Origin: Leishmania mexicana MHOM/GT/2001/U1103
Lineage: Eukaryota; Euglenozoa; Kinetoplastea; Trypanosomatida; Trypanosomatidae
NCBI RefSeq assembly: GCF_000234665.1
Contig: NC_018312.1
Coordinates: forward strand, 504,516-568,515
Direction: 5' to 3'
Length of the DNA: 64,000 nucleotides
In this document: in pieces, positions 40,079 through 51,405 of the stretch
Layout of the letters: the number at the start of each line of letters is the position of its first letter
Numbering within the stretch: position 1 is the first letter of the stretch
The notes under the pieces: model-generated
Database searches by the model: none
What the model saw: only the letters and a program-made list of their open reading frames with translations
What the model was told of the DNA's origin: nothing
Made by a program: the position numbers and the translations under genes

Positions 40079-43000
40079 TCACCAGCACTGCCTGTATAAA
40101 AAAGCTGCGTGTGCACGTGTGGGTGAGTTTGGGGAGAGAGCACGTCAGTCTTGTCTCCCTCTTACCTTTTTTTCTTTGCCGTGCTTCGATGGTATTGTCT
40201 CGGTATTCTTGTCACTTCACCACCAGCACCCACCACCCACTGCCTCTCACATTATTGGCAAGGCAAATCAGAGGACGAAGAGAGGGGTAAAACAGCGGGA
40301 GCGTAAACGGCGGAAACGAGAACAAAAAAATGAAGAACGGAAAGCAAGAGATAGATGGACTCGAAAGTACAACAGGGAAAGGGGAGGGGCCGTGTGTGGA
40401 GGCGGTGGGAGGCCGAAAGAGGAGGAGGCAAAAACGTTTATAGGGGAAAGGGGAGTGGGGGAAGACAACTTCATGACAGTGAGAAACGCGGGCATAATTT
40501 CGCGCCGGTCGTCAAGGGATGAAAGGCACCCTGCGCACACTTCCTGCCCCCTTATCCTGACCCGTACGTACGCGCCCACGTAAGCACGCGTACACAAAGA
40601 GGGAGGTACGAGTAGAAGCGAAAACAAAAAACACGCACATACACAAAAAAAGGGGTAAAAGACACACGTCAATCATCAACAACTTCTTCTAATCGTGCAG
40701 GCTCAGGGACACCCAACCGTGTCGTGAATCGAAAAATAGAGGAGGAGGGGAGGGAAAGGTCACCTTAAGTGTCACGATAAAGAAGAGCAGAGACGCACGA
40801 AGGGGGTGGACGAGGGGGAAGGGGTCGGTGCAAAAGAGGCGTGTGATGACGTTGTACTTTTCTAAAAGAGGGGAATTACATGAAGAGGGGGAGAACAGGG
40901 GGACCGCAGGGGAGTGCGTGTGCGCGTTTAGAGCATCCGCCTTCATGATTTGCTTTCCACATGATGGACATGGTAGAGCGAAGTACGATACAGTCCACAA
41001 GAAAAAAGAAAACATGCAAAGAGAGAATAGAACACTGAGGATTAGGAAAGAAAAAAAGAGATCAGAAACACTAGCGACACACACACGCACACACACATAC
41101 ATATTTGACAGACATGCAGACAGAGAGAGAGATCGTTTCGCGGGCGTGCGTAGGAGAGGAGATGTAGAGAAGGAGCACTCAAGCGACAACAGAAACCAAG
41201 AAAACAAAAATCGAGAAAGGATTTCCCTTCATCATCACAAGCCAACACCAAAACAAACAAAAAAAGAAACGGAATCGAAGAAGAGGAAAGTAACAACAAC
41301 AAATATATATGTATAATGGTGATGGAAAAGCGAAACAAAAGAGAAAGAGAGGGGCGTACCGTAGCAATGAAAGGGAAAACATCTTCTGGTGAAACCGCGA
41401 AGCGTACAAGTCTGTCGAAGGCGCACCAAGGGTGCACAAGACACACAATGAAGGGTGGAAAACAAAAAAAATGAATGCGTTGTTGCACGGGTAAGAGTGG
41501 AGTGTTGGCGGTGGTGTGAAGGGAGGAAAGAAAGACACACGTGCGGGAGGTAAAAAAATGCATAAAAAAGAGAGAGATCAGCAACGTGCGTGTTGCCACT
41601 TCACAGCCAGAGAGAGAGAGCTCTGTCGGTGTACGGGAGTGGGCAAACAGGAAAGAGGGGGAGGGGCGTAACAGCTGCCTTTGTGTGTAGGAGAGGGAGG
41701 GGGAGGGGGGTCGTTGCTTCCTCTTTTTTGAGTAAGGTAGATAATGGGCACCCGTCATAGCCTAGCATCGGGAAATACCAGAGAAACTGGCAAAGAGACG
41801 CGCAGATGCGCGAGGAGCGAAGCATCGAGATAACGAAAAAGGCAAAGAAAAGGAGGTGGTGTAACAGACAGACAGATGCGCTAGATCTACCAGACACGCT
41901 TACACAGACACGTACAACGAACAAACAGGAAAACATTTGTTTTTGCAGTTTTCCGTGCAGTGTGTTTGTGTATGTGTGCGTGCGCGCGCATTCGTGTCGC
42001 CAGTGTTTTCCTTTTCTGCTCTCGAGTCTCTATTCGCTGGGTCTTGACCCAATATTGGGGGTGCTGCGGCACACAGACAACGCACACGTCCAAATCCGCA
42101 GATGCAGGAAAAAGCAGAAAGGACAAAGAGTGACCACGTACAACTGTTTGTTCCCTCACCCCCCTGAAGAAGAAAACGCAAAGACCACGAGGCAGAAGAA
42201 ACACACAAATCAAAAATAAAAGACTGGAGAAAGGGAGACGGAAACATAGACGGGAGAGGACTTCCACGCACACCCACACACACGCGCGCGCCTGCACACC
42301 TGTGAAAGCGAGACGGACGAAAAGAACGATGATGAAAACGCATGAAATGATACCTGCCGTGACGTGAGTCGGATAAGTGGGAGCACACAAAACTCGTGCG
42401 CATGCGTGTGCCTCTCGGTAGGCGATGGTGTGGGTACGGATAGTCGAGTGTGCATATACCATCTACTTTTAACAGATCATCTGTGTACACAGCCCGTGGT
42501 AGCATAGCGACACGAGACACACGCATACACAAAACACCAAAACCGAAGAGGTGGAGGGAAGGAGAAAGACCAGCCACATTAAAGGAAACAACGGAAAGAA
42601 AAATAAACAGGTACAGCGTGACTTCAACTAAAGTGATGAGCATATAAACACAAACACGGCACAAACTACTTGGGAAAACACACAACACGAGTGCGAGGAG
42701 AAATAAAAAGAGAGAGTGAAGGGGGAAGGAGGGCGTCAAACATGAGAACAATAAACAATGCCAGCATACACACGCGTGTGAGCGCGAAAAAAAAGAAGAA
42801 AAGCGTGAATTACAAAAAAAAGCAAAGCAAAGGGAGGAAAAAAAAAACGGCACGGCGCAGAAAAAAAAAACAGAAATATGTGAGCTCATTTTCACATATA
42901 CATATATACCATATAATATACATGTACGCTTTATATATGTGTCGTCGACATATATATATTCGCAGAGTACACAACGCAGTCCGCAAACAAACATAACAAG

Positions 43001-46000
43001 CCAACCACACATATAGTAGAGCATCAAACTACAAAAGACTCCACCTCTCTCAGTGCCTTTATGCAGTATGAGGGAGAGAACTGAACGCAATCGCCAAGCA
43101 CACGGAAGAAATGGCTTGGTGGTGGTGGCGTTGGTGGGGGGGGGGGGCAGACGATTCGACAAGCGTATAGCACGCGTGCACCACAGGGTGAGCAACACAC
43201 GCATGTCCCAACGACAAGACGTACACAAGGACACCTTCTCATCGCTGCGCATAAGCACCAGCCGATGAAAAGAGGAAAGGTACCCACAACCGCACATACA
43301 AACAAACGACACACGAAACGAAACAGTCACGTAGGGAAGGAAAGGGCGAGGGTGGAAAGTCGACTCACCAACGCGCATAAGAGCTGTTGAAACTAAAAAG
43401 GCAAAAAAAAAGTTGAAGGGGAGAAAAGGATCACATTCATGGAGGACAAGTTCCTCATCGCGTCACGTTGGGAAAACAAACAAAAAAAAGAAGCACAATA
43501 ACAAAAGGTCAGGAAAAAAGAAAAATGGGGGACAAAAGTGGAACTACACACCTAAAAGAAGAAAAGGGGGAATAATAAAAAAAAATGAGGTCATGAACAA
43601 GGTAACACACGTGCAAAGCTGCCGAGAGAGAGAAGGCGAAACGTAAGAGGAGAGCGTGCGCGCCGTTGCAGAAGGGAAGAAGTAAAGTGTTGCAAGTGGG
43701 AAAGAGCACACCATAAAAAAGGGAGAAAAGGGAGAAAGAAAAAAAAAACAGAAGAGATGAGAAGACCGCATTTTATGTGTGATACACGCAAGCATAACAT
43801 AACGTACACAGAAACATAACACGTCGTATAAATATATATAATATAGAACAAAACAAAATGCATGTTCAACATAAAAAAAACAAGAAAAAAGATAAGGGAA
43901 GAGAGGCAAGAGCATCCGAGCATGACCAAACACACACACATGGACATAGAAATATCAAACAACAAAAAAAATAAGCGATAAACGAGGCAAAGCAACAGAA
44001 CGCACGTGTACGCGTACGCTACACACCACACACAGAAAAACAAAAGCAACGTTTGGGTTTACATATATGTGTGTGTGTTACTGAGCTTTGACAAAACGAA
44101 AACACTCTGAAGAGTAGAGGGGTAGAAATAAAAGATACTCAAAATCCAGGAAAATAAAAAAAAAACATTGTAGAAGAAGCTGTGTGGCACGGAGGCAAGA
44201 GAGATGAAAGGGCGGGAGTAGGGAAGGAAACAACAACGCATAGCAGCAGGGAGCAGGAAAACAAAAAGAAGTAAAGCTTTGGTGAAAGTTGTCGAAGGAT
44301 GTGGAGCGGAGGGCGGGCGGGGGGAGGGAGAGGTGGCAGAGAAGAGACAGCCCCGTGATTGTAAGCTGATCAGCTCCACCGAATTCCTCTTTCCTTCATA
44401 ACTCGCCCGTTGCCCTGAAACACAAAAGGGTTCAGTATATATATATATATATTCGAATCGCACGAAGAAAAGAGAACGGAGCCTGTAGGTAGAGGGACAT
44501 GCGTGTTTCTGCACGTCTACGCGCGCAGACACGCGAACGCAGACAAGAGTGCGCAAGAACGAAGAAGACAACATCTTCACGACGCCCGGAGCAGGAAGAG
44601 CAACAACAAAAAAACACCGAGTCGTAAAGAAACTACGCATCACAAAAAGACGGAAGCAAGCGTGCGTGTGAGAGCAAAAGGAGAGAGGGACCGTCAGGGA
44701 AGGGGTCCGTCACATACAAGTGACAAGAAGAAAAAAACAAAACAGGAAGAGCAGGCGAGGAAGGGAGAGAGATATGGAAAGGTAGAAGGTGCAGTAAGGG
44801 GCTCATGAACACGACTACGCCTTCGCCACACCCTCAGAGGAGACGCACATACACGGCTATCCAACCAAAGCGAGTACATTCCGCCATCACAGCTTCAACA
44901 GAGGCACGCACAAAAAGAGAGAGATGGGATAGAGAGGCATACACGCACACACAGACGCATGCGTACACATCCCCCAAGCAAGAACAAACGTGCGCATACG
45001 CATACTCGCGTAGCAGATACAAACGAGGTACCTGAACGGCAGAGTGAGAGAAGAAAAAACGGCACAAAAAGGGGTCAGGAAGAAAGCATCGAAGCACGTA
45101 CACAACAGAACAGAACGACCATCTTTTAGGTACACACTTTTCTCCTCCTCTGCCCCCCCCCATCCTGCCTGTCACTCGTCTGTGCGTCGACCCAAAGAAC
45201 GGTATGGATGGGGAGAGAAGCATGAGGAAAGGAAGGAAGATGGAAGAGTCGAAAAAAAAAACGGAGACACACATGAAGGCATCACTTCCCTGCACCACCA
45301 TGGGAATGAGACAGGCCAGAGGACAATGGGACCAGAGAGACAGAGAAACGGCATCGTCCCTACAGATAGATACATACGCATACGCACATGAAATTACAGA
45401 CCTGCAAAAAGAAAACGAGAAGAGTTCTCGGGGGAAGGAAGATTGTGAGCGCACTACTGCAAACTACATGCAAGACTGATTAGCGGACCAACAGGCTATC
45501 ACGGAAAAAACAACAACAGTAGCAAAAAAAGGAAAAGAAAACGCAAGGGAAAAGGAAGCAACGAAAACGAAAATCCAAAAAAAAACGCAAAGCAAAAGGG
45601 AGGCGGTGGCGTGGAATCGCTAGTAGAGATCATACAGAGCGAGAGGAGGCGAGGAGTGGCAAGTACAAAGACAGCAGACGCAGGAACGCGCAAACCATAT
45701 ACAAACACGCACGCACATCGCGAAAGGAAAACAACAACAATTACGTGCGGCGTATGAGAGAGATCAGACCGCGTTATTGCGAGACACACTCACTTATGCA
45801 CTCCAGCGCGCCCATGCCTGCCTGCATGCATGCACTCACTCGATCCTATTCGGTCGCGCGTGCTCTCTCCCTCCCCCTACTGCTTAGGAAACGAAGAGGA
45901 GAAATGTGCGTAGCGGTGGAGGCCGAAAAAGCGCAGAAGCGCTTTCACAGTAAAAGGCGCGGGTGGGGGAGGAGGGGGTGGGGGAGCGAACACACGGCAC

Positions 46001-46493
46001 TACGTGGAAGAGGAGACTGCAGGTAACCAAACACATCTGCGCAGCACAAAGCGGTAGGGACATCGACAAGAGAAGAGCAGCCATGGTAGAAGCACGCGGA
46101 AGCAACAAAAAGATAACGCAAGAGCACTTAAGAAAGATGATAAAGTATTATACACACATCAACTGTAGCGCCACAAGAGAGAGGGGAAGGGGGAGGAGCA
46201 CGAGAAGAGCGGTCGATACACACTTAAACACATGAACACAAATATATACTTCTCCGCAGATTCATTATGGCAGTTTAGATACGAGCAAAGCCATCCATGC
46301 ACCTTCGAACGGAGCTAGAGAGAAGAGCGCGGTAAGGCGTGCGAGGTGGATGAAGCGTGTCGGCCAAAGCACGGCCAGAGAAGAGGGTGGTGGTTAACAG
46401 ATGGGAGGGGGAGCAACGCGTTTACATTCCTCACCTTCTCTATTAGGCTTGCACATCACACTCATTGTAATACAACCGGTGTGAAGTAGAACC

Positions 46494-48836
46494 TCAGCTG
46501 TCTACGCACGGCGATGAATTCAGTGCAACGGTGCGAACGAGGCGCATGCTGTACGGGTTGTTGCGGTACCGCACCGACCCCGACGCCCCGTTGCTCGGAG
46601 TGGTAGTCTGGCTGCCGCTATTCAGGACCATGGCTTGGTGGTATAGCGCGTACGGCGAGGGCACCGCAGACTTCGGCTGCTGTGACGAGGTAGTCCCCCA
46701 GATTTCCGGTTGCATGGTCGCGCCCATGGAGAGCGCGACTTCGGCGCACGCATATGCCTGCTGCGCATCGTAAGCGGTGCACGACGAGAGATCCGGCACC
46801 ATGGCAGGGGCCGCCACGGCAGCTGCATACACCGTTGTTGCTCCGTGGCGGTCCATGCGTCGCTGCCAGAGCGGCGCTACGTCGCACTGGTTATCACAAG
46901 CCTGGTAGGCACTGAGCTCAGCGCCGCCAGTGTTGCCGTACTCGCGAATCGTCTCTGACGACGTCGAAGACGAGATGGGATGCATGTTCAGCTCCATCGG
47001 GCCCATGGGGTCGCTGTAAGTGTACTCCTGATAGAAGTCGCCGTTCGGGTGGTAAGCACCCTGGACGTCATCATGGTTCATGGGCAAGCGCCGCTGCTGG
47101 TGCTGATGTCCGATGTACGGGGTGTGCATAGCCGTGCAGGTGTCGCTCAAGTAGTTCCCCACCTGGGTCGCAGATGGGGGACTTTGTCGGTGGCGTGGCG
47201 ACTGCACAGGTGTCTCCCTAAAGCTGCGGAGCGGCGTGTGTGCGTAGACGGCAGCGGGGTGGGGCAGCGAGCATGGGGCGGACGTCGTGGTGGTTGGGAT
47301 CGCCACGCTCGTCGACACGCTCTCGGTTGCCTCCATGGAGAGCGCCGGCGGCAGCGGCACGCGGCGAGTGCAAGCCGAGTGGGCCTGCTGCTGGGCAGTG
47401 GGCGACATCGTCGTGGAGAGGATGGAAGGCGAGCAAGGCGTGATGACCGTTGCTGGCAGCACAGCCGATGTCGGGGACATGGCAGCGCAGCGCTGCTGAA
47501 AACTCCGGCGCGGGGCCGGAATGCCGAAGCCGGTGTTCTGTGCACTCTGCGAAGAGTGCTGCGGTGTCGAAGGCTGGCTGCGGTACACAGGCGACAAGTC
47601 CGTGTGCAAATAACTCGCCGACAGCATCGGCGGAGGTGGTGGCTGCATGATGTAGTTGGAAACGGCGTTGTACTGCTGCTGCTGATGCTGTGACACCGGC
47701 ACCTGAGACGGATGGCTGACGCGGTGATAGCCGACCGCACCAGCGAGGGGCGTGTGCGCCTCGCTGCTATAGACGCTACTGTAGGCGCTGCTGCCGTCGC
47801 ACAAGGGTGCGCACGCGCCGCGCGAGGCGGGCAAAGCCTTCGCCCCTGCTGCGCCGTGGTGGCGCCGGGCGTGACGAGAGCTGTTATCCTCCGCCAGCTT
47901 GGCCATCAACGGCACCCCGTTGCACGAATCGAACGGTGTTGTGTTGTGGATCGCACGGCACGCCCGCATCGCTGCCCCGGCCTCCACAAAGGTCACGAAA
48001 CAGATGATCGTCTCGCGTTCCTCCTCCTCAGTGCTTGACCGAGACGCCTCTGCCTCCTCCCCTTCGGTGCCCTCGGAAGAAGAAATCTGCTTGAGGCGCC
48101 GCCCTCGCCCAGGGGAGGAGGCCGGTGCAGCGTCATACGTATCGCTGTGCACCGAGACATCACCCACGCTTCCGAATTGGCTGACAAACCCCCTCATATC
48201 CGCCTGCGTGATATGCCCCGGAACGTTTCGGATGAACAGCTTGCGAACCTGCTGGCATCGCTCGCCGTAGAGGCCACCGTCGTGCTTGTTCTGCGCCCAT
48301 TGCGTCACCACCTCTGGCATTGCAGGCGTGGTCGACGAGGAGGGCACGCGGAGTCGGAAGAAAGCGCGGGCACGCAGTGCGTCCTTGTAGTTGGTGAACT
48401 GCACAAAGCCCGTCTCCTTGGAGACACCCGTCTTCACATTCAGCATCACCTTGGCCGACACCACGGGGCCGAAGTTCTGAAACAGCTCCTGCAGATCCGC
48501 ATCCTTGAAGGTGGGTGGCAGCTTCGAGACAAAGATGTTGCGATCGCTGTGTCCTGGTTCCACGGATAGGGCGTTCACTGCCCACTCCCAATTGCTCGGC
48601 TCATCGAAAAAGTTCTGGAAGTCAGCAACGTTACCGGAGATCTGCGGCTGGATCAAGACGCCGCCACTCGACTCGCTCAATGGGTGCTCCGAGAAGGACG
48701 AATTGGTTAGGTCATTGAACACCAGGCCGTTGGTAACTGGGAGGGCAGAGGATACGGAGTGGCATGGGCTGTGCGCCGACGGCGCGATGTTACCAGCGAC
48801 CGGCGCGCTGCAGATGTTCTCCGACATCTGTGGCAT
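46494..48836 (-). CDS. two-RRM RNA-binding protein (paralogue of the 56267-60904 gene)
   Basis: The product is 780 aa. RRM1 spans about residues 99-175, with RNP2 IFVSKL at 101-106 and RNP1 KETGFVQF at 140-147. RRM2 runs from RNP2 LFIRNV at 200-205 to RNP1-like TIICFVTF at 276-283, and is split by a ~40-residue Ser/Glu-rich insertion. The linker QWAQNKHD and the block HNTTPFDSCNGVPLMAKLAED after RRM2 are shared with the second RRM gene in this window. The C-terminal 460 residues are Gln/Pro/Ser/Thr-rich and disordered. A role in cytoplasmic mRNA stability or translation is likely by family. The ATG at 48836 is the first in frame after the pyrimidine tract. However, the first AG after the tract lies inside codon 3, so the ATG at 48827 may be the real start. 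Confidence 0.9.
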   Translation of the reverse strand: MPQMSENICSAPVAGNIAPSAHSPCHSVSSALPVTNGLVFNDLTNSSFSEHPLSESSGGVLIQPQISGNVADFQNFFDEPSNWEWAVNALSVEPGHSDRNIFVSKLPPTFKDADLQELFQNFGPVVSAKVMLNVKTGVSKETGFVQFTNYKDALRARAFFRLRVPSSSTTPAMPEVVTQWAQNKHDGGLYGERCQQVRKLFIRNVPGHITQADMRGFVSQFGSVGDVSVHSDTYDAAPASSPGRGRRLKQISSSEGTEGEEAEASRSSTEEEERETIICFVTFVEAGAAMRACRAIHNTTPFDSCNGVPLMAKLAEDNSSRHARRHHGAAGAKALPASRGACAPLCDGSSAYSSVYSSEAHTPLAGAVGYHRVSHPSQVPVSQHQQQQYNAVSNYIMQPPPPPMLSASYLHTDLSPVYRSQPSTPQHSSQSAQNTGFGIPAPRRSFQQRCAAMSPTSAVLPATVITPCSPSILSTTMSPTAQQQAHSACTRRVPLPPALSMEATESVSTSVAIPTTTTSAPCSLPHPAAVYAHTPLRSFRETPVQSPRHRQSPPSATQVGNYLSDTCTAMHTPYIGHQHQQRRLPMNHDDVQGAYHPNGDFYQEYTYSDPMGPMELNMHPISSSTSSETIREYGNTGGAELSAYQACDNQCDVAPLWQRRMDRHGATTVYAAAVAAPAMVPDLSSCTAYDAQQAYACAEVALSMGATMQPEIWGTTSSQQPKSAVPSPYALYHQAMVLNSGSQTTTPSNGASGSVRYRNNPYSMRLVRTVALNSSPCVDS

Positions 48837-51405
48837 GGTCGCACGTGACAAGGGTGCAAGCGCGAAGATGCAAAACGTGGGTGTGAGGGAGAATAGAAGA
48901 GAGAAGAAAGCCCTCACAGAAAGACGGCCAAAAACCGAAAGACGTACAAAGAAGAGGGCAAAGAAGAGAAGGAGAGTTCCCACAGCAAACGCCTCTCAAA
49001 GGAATATGTATGTACGTGCGTACGTGTGTATATACAAACTCGGAGAGAGGGAGATCCTACCAACAAAATACAACAAGCAGCGGAGGAGGAGAAAGATGAG
49101 AGAATAAAAGGAACAATCAAAGGGCAAAGAAAATGTCGGACGGACGAAGGAGGAGGGGGGAAATGGTGTGTCGCCGCCTCCTGTGATTGTGGAGCAAATA
49201 AACACAACTGGGTGACACAAGGGAGGGAGGGAGGTGGGAGGGGGCAAACAACAGAGAAAAAAGACTAAACGCGAAGAAGAAAAAAAGAGATGAAGGAGAA
49301 GCCAGAAGGGAAACAACAACGGCAACAAAAAAAGAAAAGTAGGGGCTTACGAAGAACGAGGAGGGGGAGGAGGAGGGCGGCTGAGGTGGAAGAAGGTGTG
49401 CACAAATAGCAAGTCAGATGGTCCAGAAAAAAAGAGAGAAGAAATGAGAAAGAACGACAGGAATGTCACCGCAAGGCAAGGTAGCGAAAGATGGAATATA
49501 TATATAAAGAACAGCAAATTAGAAAACCAATACACACGCGAGGTAAGTAGTTGCACACACTTCGCACCCCAACTGGTTTGACTGGCCTTTGTTTTTTTTG
49601 TTTGTTTCTGTTTGTTCTGGTGGCCGATGCCAATGTTGTCGTCTTCCGCCTTCTCTGGTGCTTGTTTGGTTACCCACTTTTAGGAGTTCCGTGTACTTGC
49701 TTTACGGTGTGCGCTTGTGTCCGCCTGTGTGTGCGCTCGTGTTTGCCTTGTCGTTTCTTGGAAGAGCGCAGGGGCAAAGGCAACAGCAACAACAAAAAGT
49801 GGTGGTGGTGGTGGTGGTGGTGCTAGATGTCAGTGGTTCAGCAGCAACGGGGAGCCAATAAGAGAGTAAGGGGGGGGGGCAGGGGGAGACACGCATGCAC
49901 GCAAACACACAGAAGAAGGGGAGGGACACGTTTTGGAAGAAAACAATCAGCACAACAGGCAGCAGCGGAGGGAGTAACGAGAGAGAGGCTGGTGATGTGG
50001 AAAGTAGAGGACGACGGGGTATGTGTGTGTGTGTGTATGTGTGAGGAGTGTCGGGACAGGTTCGTATCGAGCGAGAATCTATCACCTACGAGCACAAAAT
50101 GAACGCATGCACGGAATGCAGCAGCAGAAGTGCACTCAAAAAAAAAAGAGAGACCTGTCTTGCGCAACGACAAAGCGCTCACAAGAAAAATAAGACTTGC
50201 TTTCTACTGTGTGGCCGAGGCGATGGCTTGCGTGATAGTTTTCTTGCGTTCCCGTGTTACTGTTCCCTCGCGTCTCCTTCTACAGCCGTTGATGGCGATA
50301 CTGAGCTAGGGAAACGCGGCGCGGCAGCACTGAGTGGGTAAGTGTGGGGCAGTGAACGGGATGAAGGCGGCGCTCTACGTGGGTTTGGGATGCGTATGCG
50401 AAGGACAGAAAAAAAGCCCTGCTGCTTCCTATCGTATTTCGCTTATGTGAGACAGATAGAGAAAGAGGTGGGGCACTGTGCGAAGTTCTTGAAAGGGGCG
50501 GGTGCTGAGGGGGTAGCGGTGTTCCAGACGTGGGTGCTGCGATCGTTGGAGAATTACTTCTGTTCACCGGAGGGCGCGGTGGAACGGTGAAAAGAAAAAA
50601 AAACAAGAGATGATGTGGCCCGTGAAGGAAGAGAGAAGCAGATGAGTATAGCGCAGCAGAGGAAGAGAGAGTCAACCTCTGACAATGTGGTGGTGAAGGG
50701 GACGCAGTAGCACTACGGCAAAGAGCTCAGCACTACTGTGTCACTCCCTCGCGCTCGCTCCTTGCGCTTCTTCCTTCGACCAGGCAAGCACGAGAGGGGG
50801 AAAATACCGGCTCCTCGCATTCTTTTTTTTTCTTCACCAGAGGCCTTTTGCTGCGCAGCAGCGTACGCTGACTCCATCCGCATTCAGTAGCAGGGTGTCT
50901 GTGCACACGCCAGCTGGGCCATGGATTCGCTGCATTGTTATTGGTGCGTTCACGGTGGCCTACGTCGCACTCGCTTTTTGCCTTTTGTTTCCCGAGGACT
51001 TCACCGTCCGGACGAAGAGACACAGGAGATGTTTTAAAACATGGAAGAGGCAGTATGAGGAGTAGTGCTCAGCAGAGAAGGATGGAGCACACAAACGCCC
51101 TCGGTTCACGTTCCCTCTCTTTTTAATGGTTTACTACGTCGGATTAGTTCTGTGTTATTTTCGTTTTTTTTTTGCGGGAGGGGGAGGGGGTGGCTGGAGG
51201 GAGAGTGGTGGAGGGGCTCGCATTTGTCTAGGTGACATCACCCAAAAAAACAAAGGAAAAGAGACGCGATCATCGACGCTTTAACCGTCAAACTACAAAC
51301 CATGCGCGCGTGCTCACATTCACACGAGCATGGCGCCAAAACGCTGCCTGGGCGTTGCGGCGAGACCTCCGACATCCATTCCTCCTCCCTCTCCCCTCCC
51401 CCATC
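48837..51405. other. intergenic region between RRM gene and LTV1
   Basis: About 2.6 kb with no credible gene. It is A/G-rich on the + strand, with a GTG trinucleotide run (about 49799-49822) and a poly-G patch near 49872. A more complex stretch (about 50200-51130) holds no recognised feature. Confidence 0.55.
49799..49822. repeat. (GTG)n trinucleotide repeat
   Basis: Eight perfect GTG copies in spacer sequence. Confidence 0.9.

Larger units (their letters stand above)
35881..46493. other. 10.6-kb region without a credible gene
   Basis: Throughout, the + strand is rich in A and G with many A-runs, AC/CA microsatellites (about 37710-37735) and TA runs (about 37842-37856 and 44436-44453). The transcribed strand is therefore pyrimidine-rich, like an extended untranslated region. 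The open frames here, the longest 492 codons at 41900-43378 (-), translate to Phe/Ser/Cys/Leu-rich low complexity with no domain. The region probably contains the 3' UTR of the RRM gene ending at 46494, plus spacer. A tRNA-like remnant lies near 40,030. Confidence 0.6.

Noticed and set aside
41900..43378. 492-codon open frame on the - strand in the gene-poor region
   Set aside because: The translation is Phe/Cys/Ser/Leu-rich low complexity with no domain. It lies in pyrimidine-rich UTR-like sequence where stops are rare for compositional reasons, and neighbouring frames look alike.
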